Origin: Tsukamurella paurometabola DSM 20162
GTDB taxonomy: Bacteria > Actinomycetota > Actinomycetes > Mycobacteriales > Mycobacteriaceae
Direction of reading: 5' to 3'
NCBI RefSeq assembly: GCF_000092225.1
Contig: NC_014158.1
Span: 682,001 to 746,000, forward strand
Length of the DNA: 64,000 nt
The notes under the pieces are model-generated. The model was not told the DNA's origin. It was given only the letters and a program-made list of their open reading frames with translations, and did no database searches. The translations under genes were made by a program, and so were the position numbers. Position 1 is the stretch's first letter; each line of letters begins with the position of its first letter. Positions 36,051 to 45,026 of this stretch are shown here, piece by piece.

Positions 36051-36926
36051 TCAGGCGCCGAGGAACAGGCCTGCGGCGTCGGCGATCGACCAGACCAGCA
36101 TGGCCAGACCGGTCTGGGCGAGGGCCGGGATCAGGGCGGGGCCCCGGCCGCCCCGCACCACCGGCAGGGCGGCGCGGACGGCGAGCGGCGCCGAGAGCAG
36201 GGTGAGGAGGGCCCACGGAGTGGCGACGGCGGCGAGCGCAAGACCCAGCGCCGTGGGGACGGCGACCAGGACGCCGAACAGGATGCGGGTATTCGAGTCG
36301 CCGAGCCGCACGGCCAGGGTGATCTTGCCCGATTCCGTGTCGGTGGGGATGTCGCGCAGATTGTTCGCCACCAGCACCGCGGAACTGTAGGAACCGATCG
36401 CACAGGCGGACAGCACCCCCGTCACGTCGATCCGGCCGGCCTGCACGAACTCGGTTCCCAGCACCGCGACCAGGCCGAAGAAGACGAACACGGCGATCTC
36501 GCCGAGACCCTGGTAGCCGTACGGGTTCGTGCCGCCGGTGTAGAACCAGGCACCGGCCACACACACCAGGCCCACCAGGATCAGCCACCACGCCGAGGTG
36601 AGGCTGAGGATCACGCCGGCCACGCCCGCGACGCCGAAGCATACGAAGGCCGCCCGCTTCACCGCCTCCGGCGAGGCCAACCCCGACCCGACGAGCCGCA
36701 GCGGACCCACCCGGTCGTCGTCCGTGCCACGGATACCGTCGGAGTAATCGTTGGCGAAGTTCACCCCCAGGATCAGCGACAGCGAGACCACCAGGGCCAG
36801 TAGCGCCTTCCACCACACGGCCTCACCGAGGTAGCCCGCCGCCCCCGTGCCCGCGATCACCGGGGCGATCGCGTTCGGGAGCGTGCGGGGGCGTGCGCCT
36901 TCGAGCCACTGCGCGGGAGTTGCCAT
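36051..36926 (-). CDS. menA: 1,4-dihydroxy-2-naphthoate polyprenyltransferase
   Basis: A 291-residue UbiA-family membrane enzyme with eight or nine segments. The first Asp-rich motif is [17 protein letters not shown], which binds Mg-prenyl diphosphate; the second is near [13 protein letters not shown]. It joins a polyprenyl chain to dihydroxynaphthoate, giving demethylmenaquinone. The ATG is preceded by TAGGGT at seven bases. It lies in the same general region as menE, menB and menC, as in mycobacteria. Confidence 0.95.
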   Translation of the reverse strand: MATPAQWLEGARPRTLPNAIAPVIAGTGAAGYLGEAVWWKALLALVVSLSLILGVNFANDYSDGIRGTDDDRVGPLRLVGSGLASPEAVKRAAFVCFGVAGVAGVILSLTSAWWLILVGLVCVAGAWFYTGGTNPYGYQGLGEIAVFVFFGLVAVLGTEFVQAGRIDVTGVLSACAIGSYSSAVLVANNLRDIPTDTESGKITLAVRLGDSNTRILFGVLVAVPTALGLALAAVATPWALLTLLSAPLAVRAALPVVRGGRGPALIPALAQTGLAMLVWSIADAAGLFLGA

Positions 36927-36933
36927 GCTTGCA

Positions 36934-36939
36934 ACCCTA
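36934..36939 (-). promoter_or_regulatory. -10 hexamer of menA, leaderless start
   Basis: On the minus strand TAGGGT lies seven bases before the ATG, with no ribosome site. Confidence 0.5.
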
Positions 36940-36977
36940 TAGCGCGCGACCGGCCCCGCGACGCCGGGCCGGGCGGG

Positions 36978-38798
36978 CTAGAGGACGGCGATGTCCAGGT
37001 CGAGCGTGGTCCGGTCCAGCTTCGCGAGCAGGTCGAACTCCGTCAACGCCTTCGGCAGTTCGTAGGTGAAGAAGTACCGCGCCGCGGTCCGCTTACCGCG
37101 GTAGAAGGCCTCGTCCTTCGGGGTGCCGTCCTCGGCGATCGTGGCGAGTGCCTGATCGAGCCACAGCCATGCCACCACCACGTGGCCGAGGCCGTCGAGG
37201 TAGGCCGTCGCGTTCGCCAGCGACAGTGCCGGATCGCCGGCTCCGCCGACCGCCATGGTGACCTCCAGTGCCCGGCCGGATGCCGCGCGCAGCTGCGCCG
37301 CGAGGTCGGCCAGCTCGGGTACGTCGGCCGCGCGGGCCGCGGTCGCCTCGATCCGGCCCAGCAGGGCACCGAAGGACGCACCCCCGTGCTGCGGCACCTT
37401 CCGGCCCAGCAGATCCAGGCCGTGAATCGCCTTGGCCCCCTCATGGATCGCGTTGAGCCGATTGTCCCGGTACAGCTGCTCGACGTTGTAGTCGCGGGTG
37501 TAGCCGTAGCCGCCGTGAATCTGGATCGCGTACTCGTTGGCCTTGAGACCGAACTCCGACGGCCAGCTCTTGATGATCGGCGTGAGGAAGTCCAGGAACT
37601 GCTCCGCCGCGACCTTTCCGGCCTCGTCGGCGGCGGTGTTCGCCTCGTCGATCAGGCGGGCGGCGTACAGGGTGAGAGCGAGCCCGCCTTCGGCGAAGCT
37701 CTTCTGCGCGAGCAGCATCCGCCGCACGTCGGCGTGCTCGATGATCGGGACCTGCGGTCCGTCGAGCGCCGTGACGGGTCGTCCCTGCACCCGGCTCCTG
37801 GCGTACTCCAGGGACTGCAGGTATGCGGTGTACGCGATCGAGGAGGCGGTGTAGCCCACCGCGATCCGCGCCTCGTTCATCATCTGGAACATCTGGATCA
37901 GGCCGCGGTTCTCGGTGCCCACCAGATAGCCGGTGGCGCCGCCGCCGGGCTGCGGGTGCGTACCGTCGCCGAAGGCGAGCAGGCAGTTGGTGGTGCCCTT
38001 GTTGCCCATCTTGTGGTTCAGGCCCACCAGGGTCACATCGTTGCGTTCGCCCACCGAGGTGTCGTCGTTCACCAGGTACTTGGGGACGATGAACAGCGAG
38101 ATGCCCTTCACGCCGTCGGGTGAGCCGGGAACCTTCGCGAGCACGAGATGCACGATGTTCTCGGTCATTTCGTGGTCGCCACCGGTGATCCACATCTTCG
38201 TACCGGTGATCGCGTAGGTGCCGTCCTCGCGGCGCTCGGCGCGTGCGGTGATGTCGGCCAGCGCCGAACCCGCTTCCGGTTCCGATAGGCACATGGTGCC
38301 GGTGAATCGCCCCTCCATCATCGGCTCCACGTAGAGCCGCTTCTGCTCGTCGGTGCCGAACGAGCGGATCACGTTCACGTTGCCCATCGTCAGACCGGTG
38401 TACACCGCGGTGGGAAGGTTCGCGGCGTTGAGCCACGCGAAGGTGGCCTTCGCCACCACCGAGGGCAGGCCGATGCCGCCCTCCTCGGCGGGGATCTCAC
38501 CGGTCAGCAGACCCGAGTCGAAGATCGCCTTGATCCCCTCGGCGGTCTCCGGGAGCGTCACGACCGTGCCGTCCGGGCCGACGGTGGGTTCGTGGGCGTC
38601 GGCCTCGCGGTAGTGATTCGACAACTTCTTCACCGCGACCTCGGCGGCGAGGTCGAGCGCCGCGTCGAACGTCTCGCGGGAGTGCTCCGCGTACCGCTCG
38701 TGCTTGGTGAGCTCCTCGGCGCCGAGCCACTCGTAGACCAGGAAGTCGATGTCACGGGGGCTGAGCAGCGGGGTCTGCGCTGCGATGTTCTGCTTCAA
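36978..38798 (-). CDS. acyl-CoA dehydrogenase (FadE5/DmdC-like, about 600 residues)
   Basis: A 606-residue FAD dehydrogenase of the long type. N-terminal helical region, then TMCLSEPEAGSALADITARAE and KMWITGGDHEMTENIVHLVLAK in the middle domain, then QIHGGYGYTRDYNVEQLYRDNRLNAIHEGAKAIH pattern in the C-terminal domain with the catalytic Glu expected at about position 430, and a further C-terminal helical extension of about 150 residues. This is the FadE5/DmdC architecture for acyl-CoA oxidation. The start is a TTG with AGGAGA upstream. An AT-rich dyad lies in its promoter region. Confidence 0.92.
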   Translation of the reverse strand: MKQNIAAQTPLLSPRDIDFLVYEWLGAEELTKHERYAEHSRETFDAALDLAAEVAVKKLSNHYREADAHEPTVGPDGTVVTLPETAEGIKAIFDSGLLTGEIPAEEGGIGLPSVVAKATFAWLNAANLPTAVYTGLTMGNVNVIRSFGTDEQKRLYVEPMMEGRFTGTMCLSEPEAGSALADITARAERREDGTYAITGTKMWITGGDHEMTENIVHLVLAKVPGSPDGVKGISLFIVPKYLVNDDTSVGERNDVTLVGLNHKMGNKGTTNCLLAFGDGTHPQPGGGATGYLVGTENRGLIQMFQMMNEARIAVGYTASSIAYTAYLQSLEYARSRVQGRPVTALDGPQVPIIEHADVRRMLLAQKSFAEGGLALTLYAARLIDEANTAADEAGKVAAEQFLDFLTPIIKSWPSEFGLKANEYAIQIHGGYGYTRDYNVEQLYRDNRLNAIHEGAKAIHGLDLLGRKVPQHGGASFGALLGRIEATAARAADVPELADLAAQLRAASGRALEVTMAVGGAGDPALSLANATAYLDGLGHVVVAWLWLDQALATIAEDGTPKDEAFYRGKRTAARYFFTYELPKALTEFDLLAKLDRTTLDLDIAVL

Positions 38799-38832
38799 CT
38801 CGGATCTCCTGTGGGTGAGCGGACGCGATAAT

Positions 38833-38848
38833 TCTACACATTTGTAGA
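38833..38848. promoter_or_regulatory. TCTACA-CATT-TGTAGA dyad before the acyl-CoA dehydrogenase
   Basis: Six-base perfect arms in an AT-rich patch 35 bases upstream of the TTG start. On the minus strand TAGAAT, a good -10 hexamer, overlaps its end. It could be the site of a fatty-acid-responsive TetR or FadR-type repressor that is not encoded here. Confidence 0.45.
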
Positions 38849-38881
38849 TTCTCGTTTCCACTCGCCGGGAGTGGAGATCTG

Positions 38882-40027
38882 CTAGCGCTTGAGCCAGGCC
38901 TGTGACTGTTGTCTCGCGATCGACACCAGCCGGTCCAGTCCGAAGTTCATGTCCAGCAGATGCGTGCTGAGCAGCGGCAACTCGTTGATCGGCTGTGGCG
39001 TTGTCATGGTGATCCGGTACATGCTGTGCCGGTTTACGTATTCGCAGGCGCCGATCCCGCGGCCCTTGCTCGCCGTCCAGGTGCTCGTGGAGGTGGGCAG
39101 CGCTTCGGGGAAGGTGGTGTAGCCCATGAGGGTGGAGATGATCCCGAACGAGTAGGGCTCGCTGGGTACCGTCACCGGGACGGGGCCTGTCTCCCCGGCG
39201 AGCGGGCCGGGGTCGGTGCACGCCACGCGGTACCCCGCACCGCGCGGTAGGTCCATCGTTTGTGAGAGCAGGTCGATGTCGGTGTTGCCGAACAGTGAGA
39301 TGACCGGTGCTACCAGGTCGGTGGAGAAGCCGATCACGCAACCGAACTGGCCGCGCCGCGTGCACAGCGGCAGGTTCTGGAAGTCGCCGCCGGTGGTGGA
39401 TCCCGCTGCGGTGGTCACGTTGCCGCCGATCAGCAACGCGCCCACCACACGGTCTCGCACCGCCGGAACGCGATCGATCTCCTCGCGGATTAGCTTACGC
39501 AGCATCATGCTGCCTTGTGAGTGGCCGATGAAGACCACGCCGCGCCCTTTGTTGTCGCGGGCCAGGTACTCACGCCAGGCGTCGCGAACCGACGTGTACG
39601 CGGTCTGCATCGGCTGCTTGAGCTGCAGCAGCATGGCGGGTGCCAGACCCAGGATGGTGATCTGCGGATAGATCGGCGCGAATACCCGGCACATGCTGGA
39701 GAACCTGGCCGCCTGGAAGCGGGCGATCGAGTCCACCTCCGGCATGCGAACCGGATTCGCGTTGGGCGCAACTTGATTGGTCACCGTGGGGTAGACGTAG
39801 AAGCAGTCCACCTTCTGGTCCCCGGCCGTCGGCTTGGCCGGCGTCGTCACCTGGCCGGTGCTGAGGTCGGTGGTGTCGAGAGGGAGGGTGCACGGATTCG
39901 CGGTGCCCGGCCGGCACATCCACAGCGTGGACGGTGTGCCCTGTGCTACCCCGCCTGCTAGGGCGGCGCTCAGTGCCGCCGCCGCCAGTACCGCGGCCAC
40001 GCGCCCGCCGATCCGCCTGAGCACCAT
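38882..40027 (-). CDS. secreted DUF3089 alpha/beta hydrolase (lipase-like)
   Basis: A 381-residue exported protein. The basic start MVLRRIGGR and an Ala-rich hydrophobic segment form a signal peptide cleaved at about residue 28-30. The mature part has the DUF3089 pattern: WMCRPG near the start, DCFYVYPTV, and the nucleophile elbow GHSQGSMM. At least six Cys residues suggest disulfides. Close relatives in Mycobacteriales are annotated as lysophospholipase or lipase-like; the substrate is unproven. AAGGAGA precedes the ATG at 40027. Confidence 0.87.
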   Translation of the reverse strand: MVLRRIGGRVAAVLAAAALSAALAGGVAQGTPSTLWMCRPGTANPCTLPLDTTDLSTGQVTTPAKPTAGDQKVDCFYVYPTVTNQVAPNANPVRMPEVDSIARFQAARFSSMCRVFAPIYPQITILGLAPAMLLQLKQPMQTAYTSVRDAWREYLARDNKGRGVVFIGHSQGSMMLRKLIREEIDRVPAVRDRVVGALLIGGNVTTAAGSTTGGDFQNLPLCTRRGQFGCVIGFSTDLVAPVISLFGNTDIDLLSQTMDLPRGAGYRVACTDPGPLAGETGPVPVTVPSEPYSFGIISTLMGYTTFPEALPTSTSTWTASKGRGIGACEYVNRHSMYRITMTTPQPINELPLLSTHLLDMNFGLDRLVSIARQQSQAWLKR

Positions 40028-40090
40028 GGACGATCTCCTTCGCCGGTTCACCTGTCCGACGAAGGATATACCGATGGTATTCAAATTCTG

Positions 40091-41236
40091 TCAGTACTCG
40101 AAGTATTGCTCCACGAGGGCCCGTCGATCCACTTTCCCCGGTCCGCGGCGCGGAAGCTCATCGACCAGGAACAGCGCCCGCGGCGCCGCCGTTCGGTCCA
40201 GCTCCGCCTCGACGGCCGCGCGCAGCAGCTCGACGGTGACCGCCTGGCCCGCCACCGGCACGACCGCTGCCGCCACCCGCTGGCCCAGCCGGGGATCGGG
40301 CTGCGCGAACACGGCCACCTCGGCCACACCCGGCACCCGCGCCAACACTGCCTCGACCACCTGGGGGAGCACCGTCAGGCCGCCGGTCGAGATGGCCTCG
40401 TCGAGTCGGCCGGTCACCGACAACTCTCCGTCGGTCATCGTCCCGGCATCGTCGGTACGGAACCATCCCGGCTCACTGAACGCGGGATGCGCGGGTGCGT
40501 TGCGGTAGCCGAGCGCCACCGTCGGCCCGCCGAGCACGATGCGTCCGTCCGGGCCGTCGAGCCGGATCTCCACGCCCGGCAACGGAACTCCGTCGTAGAC
40601 GCAGCCGCCGGCGGTCTCACTCATCCCGTAGGTGCGCACCATGCGAATGCCGGCGGCGAGAGCCGCCTCGCGCACCGGGGGTGGGCAGGCGCCGCCGCCG
40701 ATGAGCACTCCGTCGAATCGCGCCAGGGCCTGCGTCGCGGCGGGATCGGCCAGGATCTTCACCAACTGGGTCGGCACCAGCGAGACGTAGCGCCGCGGTG
40801 CGGTCATCGCCGCGAATCCGTCCGCAAGGCTCGACGGTGCGAAGCCGGCCGAGACGTCCAGTCCCACAGGGGCCCAGCCCGCGGCGAGCGAGCGGAGCAT
40901 CACCTGCACGCCTGCGACATGGTGCGGGGGCATCGCGAGCAACCACTGGCCGGGACCACCGAGCCGCTCCGCGGTGCCCGCCGCGCTGGCGGCGAGATTC
41001 TCGCGGGTGAGCATGGCGCCCTTGGGAGTTCCGGTGCTGCCGGAGGTGGCGACGACCAGCGCCGCCCGCTCGTCGATGGGGGAATCGACGGCCATCGCCG
41101 CGGTGAGCCGGGCGCTCTCGCGGGGATCGCGCGCGGGCACGGGCAGCCACGCGGGCGCCGTCCCGTCGAGGAGCGCCGCCAGCTGCGGCAGAGCGGATTC
41201 GACGGTGTCGATCGGAAGGGCCTGAAGGCGTCTCAC
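40091..41236 (-). CDS. menE: o-succinylbenzoate-CoA ligase
   Basis: A 381-residue short ANL-superfamily enzyme that activates o-succinylbenzoate with CoA in menaquinone synthesis. The P-loop TSGSTGTPKG is at about 64-73, the adenylate motif TYGMSETAGG follows, and GRLDEAISTGGLTV and the catalytic Lys in RRGPGKVDRRAL close the C-terminal domain. The N-terminal part is short, as in actinobacterial MenE. The GTG overlaps the stop of the upstream DUF3349 gene by four bases. Confidence 0.94.
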   Translation of the reverse strand: MRRLQALPIDTVESALPQLAALLDGTAPAWLPVPARDPRESARLTAAMAVDSPIDERAALVVATSGSTGTPKGAMLTRENLAASAAGTAERLGGPGQWLLAMPPHHVAGVQVMLRSLAAGWAPVGLDVSAGFAPSSLADGFAAMTAPRRYVSLVPTQLVKILADPAATQALARFDGVLIGGGACPPPVREAALAAGIRMVRTYGMSETAGGCVYDGVPLPGVEIRLDGPDGRIVLGGPTVALGYRNAPAHPAFSEPGWFRTDDAGTMTDGELSVTGRLDEAISTGGLTVLPQVVEAVLARVPGVAEVAVFAQPDPRLGQRVAAAVVPVAGQAVTVELLRAAVEAELDRTAAPRALFLVDELPRRGPGKVDRRALVEQYFEY

Positions 41237-41577
41237 TCGCGCGGCGGCTCGTCGGCCCGGAGTGGGGCATCGTCGAACGGCCACCCCTTGCGCTCCAGGC
41301 GTTCCCGGACCCGGGCGATGTCCTTCTCCAGCGGCATCTCTCGGGTGTGACCGCTGATCGCGACGCCGGCGTCGATCCGGGTGATGGGCTCGACCCCCTC
41401 GGGGGTGAGGTGCGCATCGTCGATCAGCTCGCGCGTGACCTCCTTGACCTCCTCCTTCGTGAGCTGCCGATCGAGCAGCGCGAGGAGCGGCTGGTAGTCG
41501 TGGCTGGGCACGCCCTCGGGGTACCCGGCCCGCAGCCAATCGACGATCTTCGCGATGAAGCCCTGACCGGAACTCAT
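41233..41577 (-). CDS. DUF3349 protein, copy 1
   Basis: A 114-residue soluble protein with the DUF3349 pattern: IVDWLRAGYPEGVPSHDYQPLLALLDRQLTKEEV and C-terminal VRERLERKGWPFD. The function is unknown. It is translationally coupled to menE, and this pairing is kept in mycobacteria. The neighbouring gene at 41684 is a paralogue with about half its residues shared in the first 40 positions, so a tandem duplication is likely. GGAGG lies upstream of the ATG. Confidence 0.88.
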   Translation of the reverse strand: MSSGQGFIAKIVDWLRAGYPEGVPSHDYQPLLALLDRQLTKEEVKEVTRELIDDAHLTPEGVEPITRIDAGVAISGHTREMPLEKDIARVRERLERKGWPFDDAPLRADEPPRE

Positions 41578-41612
41578 CTGCGGATCACCTCCGAGATCAG
41601 TGGAACGGGGAG

Positions 41613-41645
41613 GACCCCCTACCTGGCAACCAGGATAGGGGGCCC
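41613..41645 (-). terminator. hairpin between the two DUF3349 genes
   Basis: Arms CCCCCTA-CCTGG and CCAGG-TAGGGGG, with loop CAA and one bulged A, give a 12-bp stem. There is no T-run. Lying inside a run of co-directional genes, it may be a partial terminator or a processing site that sets menE expression apart from pitA. Confidence 0.45.
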
Positions 41646-41683
41646 TACCTCCGCAGTGGTGAACAGAGTGAAAGCGAACTGTT

Positions 41684-41998
41684 TCAGTTGCTGGTGAAGC
41701 CGGTGAGCGGCCAACCGCCCGCGGCCAGCTTGGAGGCCACCTGATTGAGGTCGTCGTCGCTCGGTTGCGACTGCGTGACCTTGGCGATGGCCGCCTCGAT
41801 CTCGTCCTTATGCACCTCGTCGGGGCGGGCGGCCAGCAGCCGGCCCATCACCGCGTTGACCTCCTCCTCGGACAGCGACCGCTGCAACAGCGCGAGCAGC
41901 GGGAAGTAGTCCTTCGGTGGCACGCCCTCGGGGTACCCGGCGCGGAGCCAGTCGAGCACCTGGGTGAGGACGTTGTCCTGGGTGTTCTCGGTGGTCAT
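41684..41998 (-). CDS. DUF3349 protein, copy 2
   Basis: A 104-residue protein. VLDWLRAGYPEGVPPKDYFPLLALLQRSLSEEEV in pattern and C-terminal VASKLAAGGWPLTG align with copy 1. No catalytic motif is seen. It follows the small membrane protein gene by ten bases and is in the pitA transcription direction. A role linked to the phosphate transporter or menaquinone genes can only be guessed from conserved position. Confidence 0.88.
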   Translation of the reverse strand: MTTENTQDNVLTQVLDWLRAGYPEGVPPKDYFPLLALLQRSLSEEEVNAVMGRLLAARPDEVHKDEIEAAIAKVTQSQPSDDDLNQVASKLAAGGWPLTGFTSN

Positions 41999-42008
41999 TC
42001 GCCCGCTC

Positions 42009-42308
42009 CTACTTCTTGGTGAAGGTGGGGTAGATGTTCTCGAAGCTCATCTTGTAGCCGTAGCCCGACGAGACGACCATGGCGACGGCGAGCACGATCG
42101 CGACGATCACGATGAGGAAGGCAACGGCGGCGATCACATTGCCGAGCGGATTCGGCTTGTGGACGGTGCCGTCCTCCTGTTCGTGGCCGTTGCCGATGGC
42201 GAGGCCGCGCACGCCCACGGCGAACAGGGCGGGCAGGCCGGCGCCGAGGATCAGGCCCACCAGGAGGACCTTCCACACCGCGTTGAGGGCGAGGGTAATG
42301 GTTTCCAT
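42009..42308 (-). CDS. small membrane protein linked to pitA
   Basis: A 99-residue protein with two membrane segments (about 10-30 and 60-82) and the short polar ends EQEDGTVHKPNPLGN and SFENIYPTFTKK. It lies three bases after pitA, so it is co-transcribed; the same small gene follows pitA in mycobacteria. It may be an accessory subunit of the transporter, which is inference from position only. Confidence 0.85.
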   Translation of the reverse strand: METITLALNAVWKVLLVGLILGAGLPALFAVGVRGLAIGNGHEQEDGTVHKPNPLGNVIAAVAFLIVIVAIVLAVAMVVSSGYGYKMSFENIYPTFTKK

Positions 42309-42311
42309 GTC

Positions 42312-43565
42312 TTAGACCTTCGCAATCTTCTCGTCGGCGGGGACGACGGAGTTGCTGCTGTCGTCCCACTCGGCGTTGACGTTGTTGGAGTCCACCTTCT
42401 GCTGCTGGGCGCGCCAGTACATGTAGCCCGACAGTGCGCAGAGGATGAGGAAGGCGACGATCGGGCCGGCGAGGCCGGGGATCTTCGCGGCGACGACCCA
42501 CATGATCGCGCCCACGACGGCGGCGGCGGGCAGGGTGATGAACCAGGCGGCGACCATGCGGACGGCCACGTTCCAGCGCACCTTCGCGCCCGGTTTGCCG
42601 ACGCCCGAGCCGAGGATCGAGCCGGTGGCCACATGCGTGGTCGAGAGAGCGAAGCCCAGGTGGCTGGAGACCAGGATGACGGTGGCCGACGAGGCCTCGG
42701 CCGCCATGCCCTGCGGGGCGCTGATCTCGATCAGGCCCTTGCCCAGGGTGCGGATGATCCGCCAGCCGCCGAGGAAGGTGCCGAGCGCGATCGCGGCCGC
42801 GGCGGAGAACTTCACCCAGAGCGGGATGTCGTGGGTGTTGTCCCAGTAGAGGAAGCCGCCCGACCCGGGGCTGCCGGCGCTGTAGCCGATGAGGGCCAGG
42901 GTGATCACGCCCATGGTCTTCTGTGCATCGTTGGTGCCGTGCGCCAGCGAGACCAGCGAGGCGGTACCGATCTGGCCCCAGCGGAAGCCCTCCTCGGTGA
43001 ACCGCTCGGCGACGCCGGCGACGATCTTGAAGATCAGGAAGGTGCCGACCGCGGCGACGACGCCGGCGACCACGGGAGCGAACAGCGCCGGGAGCACGAC
43101 CTTGCCGATGACACCGTCGAGCTTGCCGTGGCCGATCCAGACCACGCCGCCGGTGCCGAGGGCGGCCATCGCGGCACCGATCATGCCACCGAACAGCGCA
43201 TGCGAACTGGAGCTGGGCAGGCCGAGCAGCCAGGTCAGCAGGTTCCAGACGATGCCGCCGATCAGGCCGGCGAGCACGATGATCAGCAGTGCGCGACCGT
43301 GATTGGCGGTGAACTCCGCCTTGGGCGAACCGTCCTTGTTCTGGATCTTGATCACGGCGTTGGTGACGGTGAGTGCCACCTCGACCGACAGGAAGGCGCC
43401 GACCAGGTTCAGGATCGCCGAGAGCGAGACGGCGGTCTTGGGCTTGAGGGCGCCGGTGGCGATGGAGGTGGCCATCGCGTTGCCGGTGTCGTGGAAGCCA
43501 TTGGTGAAGTCGAAGGCGAGGGCCGTCACGATCACCAACAGCAAGATGATCAGTTCGCTGTTCAT
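42312..43565 (-). CDS. pitA: low-affinity inorganic phosphate transporter
   Basis: A 417-residue PiT-family carrier with 10 to 12 membrane segments. The PiT signature is repeated: FTNGFHDTGNAMATSIATGAL near the N-terminus and SLAHGTNDAQKTMGVITLALIGY in the second half, with GLPSSSSHALFGGMIG and LVSSHLGFALSTTHVATGSILG loops. It imports metal-phosphate with protons. The C-terminus carries a polar tail after YMYWRAQQQK. Two 11-bp direct repeats of PHO-box type lie about 100 bases upstream. Confidence 0.95.
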   Translation of the reverse strand: MNSELIILLLVIVTALAFDFTNGFHDTGNAMATSIATGALKPKTAVSLSAILNLVGAFLSVEVALTVTNAVIKIQNKDGSPKAEFTANHGRALLIIVLAGLIGGIVWNLLTWLLGLPSSSSHALFGGMIGAAMAALGTGGVVWIGHGKLDGVIGKVVLPALFAPVVAGVVAAVGTFLIFKIVAGVAERFTEEGFRWGQIGTASLVSLAHGTNDAQKTMGVITLALIGYSAGSPGSGGFLYWDNTHDIPLWVKFSAAAAIALGTFLGGWRIIRTLGKGLIEISAPQGMAAEASSATVILVSSHLGFALSTTHVATGSILGSGVGKPGAKVRWNVAVRMVAAWFITLPAAAVVGAIMWVVAAKIPGLAGPIVAFLILCALSGYMYWRAQQQKVDSNNVNAEWDDSSNSVVPADEKIAKV

Positions 43566-43660
43566 GGTGAGAATTTTGCGGTCCGAGTGCCGGATACTCC
43601 AAACGGGTGAGACCTGCCCGACATCCTTCTGACCTGCAGTTTCTTTACACCGTGTCGACA

Positions 43661-43682
43661 GTTCATCGAATGTTCATTCAGC
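43661..43682. promoter_or_regulatory. PHO-box-like direct repeat between pitA and the EmbR-like gene
   Basis: GTTCATCGAAT (43661-43671) is followed directly by GTTCATTCAGC (43672-43682). The 11-bp period and the GTTCA heads fit the direct-repeat units bound by PhoP/RegX3-type phosphate response regulators. The placement, 96 bases upstream of pitA, supports phosphate control. Confidence 0.5.
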
Positions 43683-43758
43683 CCGCTCTCAGAATGACTT
43701 CAGCATGTCCGATCTGTCCGAATCGTCACGACGTCGCGGGGCCGTGCGCACGCCGGAT

Positions 43759-43764
43759 TAGGAT
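43759..43764 (+). promoter_or_regulatory. -10 hexamer of the EmbR-like gene, leaderless start
   Basis: TAGGAT ends six bases before the ATG at 43771, with no ribosome site. Confidence 0.5.
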
Positions 43765-43770
43765 TCCGGC

Positions 43771-44910
43771 ATGGCGTCGTTGGATATCCGAGTGCTGGGC
43801 CAGGTCTCGTTGTCGGTCGACGGCGCACCCAACGAGGTTTCGGGCGTGAAGCCGCGGTCGGTGCTGGCGCTGCTCGTGATGAACCGCGGCCGTGCGGTCA
43901 CGGTGGATTCGCTCAGCGAGCAGGTCTGGGACGGCAACCCGCCGGCGTCCGCTCGGGCCAGCCTGCAGGTCTTCGTCAGCGGTCTGCGCAAAGCGCTGCG
44001 CGGCCCCGGTGCGGGTTCGGGGCTCGACGCGCTGCTGGTCACGTCGGGCTCCACGTACCGGCTCGATCTCGAACCCGACCAGTCCGATGTGGGCAGGTTC
44101 GACGCCGCCCGCCGGCGGGGCGCCGAGCTGGCCGCTGCGGGCCGGTTCGACCAGGCCTCACTGATGTTCGCGTCCGCGCTCGCCGAATTCCGCGGCGACG
44201 CCGTGGCCGATCTGCGCGGGCTGCAGTTCGCCGACAACTTCGCCATCGGCATGGCGGAGGAACGCGCCGCGGTGCAGTCCGCGATGTACGACGCCGAGAT
44301 CGCGGCCGGTCGTGCGGGATCGGTGATCGGTGATCTTCGTCGCCTCGTGTCCGAGCACCCGCTGCAGGAACCGTTGTGGGGTCAGTTGATCACCGCGCTG
44401 TACGTCACGGGGCGGCAGGCCGACGCGTTGGAGGCCGCGCGGGAGCTGCGCCGGACGCTCGCCGACGAACTCGGCGCCGATCCGACGCCCGCGCTGGTGG
44501 AACTGGAGGGCAAGGTGCTGCGCCAGGAGCAGCTCGCCTTCGCGCAGGTCCGGCCCGCTCAGCCCGGTACCGGACGTGCCTTCGAGAAGACCGAAACCGA
44601 CGCGGCCGCCGACTCCTCCGGTCCGCGTGGTCTGCTCATCGCCTCCGACGGCACGGAATATCCGGTGCACGGTGAAATCCGGTTGGGTCGCCTTCCCGAC
44701 AACGACGTCAGCGTCGACGACACCAAGGTCTCGCGGGAGCACGCCGTGATCACGGGCGCTGTCAGTGGCTTCGCGGTCCGAGACCTGATGTCCTCGAACG
44801 GCACCTTCGTGGGGGAGCGCCGGGTGGCCGGCCAGATGCCGCTGTCGGATGGTGACGAACTGACGCTCGGGCGCACCACGTTCACCTTCCGGGTGATCGA
44901 CGAGGACTAG
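43771..44910 (+). CDS. embR: SARP-type regulator with FHA domain (EmbR-like)
   Basis: A 379-residue regulator with three parts: OmpR-like winged helix (about 1-95, SVLALLVMNRGRAVTVDSLSEQVW), bacterial transcriptional activation domain (about 100-250, ending in LADELGADPTPAL) and FHA domain (about 285-375: IRLGRLPDNDVSV, VSREHAVI, SSNGTFVGERR). This is the EmbR architecture, where Ser/Thr kinase phosphorylation is read by the FHA domain and arabinosyltransferase genes are activated. No emb genes are in the window, so the symbol denotes family membership rather than a proven regulon. Confidence 0.85.
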   Translation: MASLDIRVLGQVSLSVDGAPNEVSGVKPRSVLALLVMNRGRAVTVDSLSEQVWDGNPPASARASLQVFVSGLRKALRGPGAGSGLDALLVTSGSTYRLDLEPDQSDVGRFDAARRRGAELAAAGRFDQASLMFASALAEFRGDAVADLRGLQFADNFAIGMAEERAAVQSAMYDAEIAAGRAGSVIGDLRRLVSEHPLQEPLWGQLITALYVTGRQADALEAARELRRTLADELGADPTPALVELEGKVLRQEQLAFAQVRPAQPGTGRAFEKTETDAAADSSGPRGLLIASDGTEYPVHGEIRLGRLPDNDVSVDDTKVSREHAVITGAVSGFAVRDLMSSNGTFVGERRVAGQMPLSDGDELTLGRTTFTFRVIDED

Positions 44911-44984
44911 CCGCCTCACCCGAAGGGGCCGAACGGGTCCGACGATCAGCCGTTCGGCGGGGATGCGGGTGCCCCGGCGTGACC

Positions 44985-45026
44985 TAGCCTCGGGGCATGA
45001 CTTCGACGGTGCGCCCGCGATGGTGA
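44985..45026 (+). promoter_or_regulatory. -10 hexamer and 9-codon leader peptide coupled to the DUF218 gene
   Basis: TAGCCT (44985-44990) lies six bases before an ATG (44997) that opens the frame MTSTVRPRW and stops at TGA 45024-45026. The stop overlaps a GTG (45023) in the frame of the downstream membrane protein, the same GTGA overlap used at several real gene junctions in this window. This looks like a leaderless upstream ORF that delivers ribosomes to the main gene. Confidence 0.45.
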
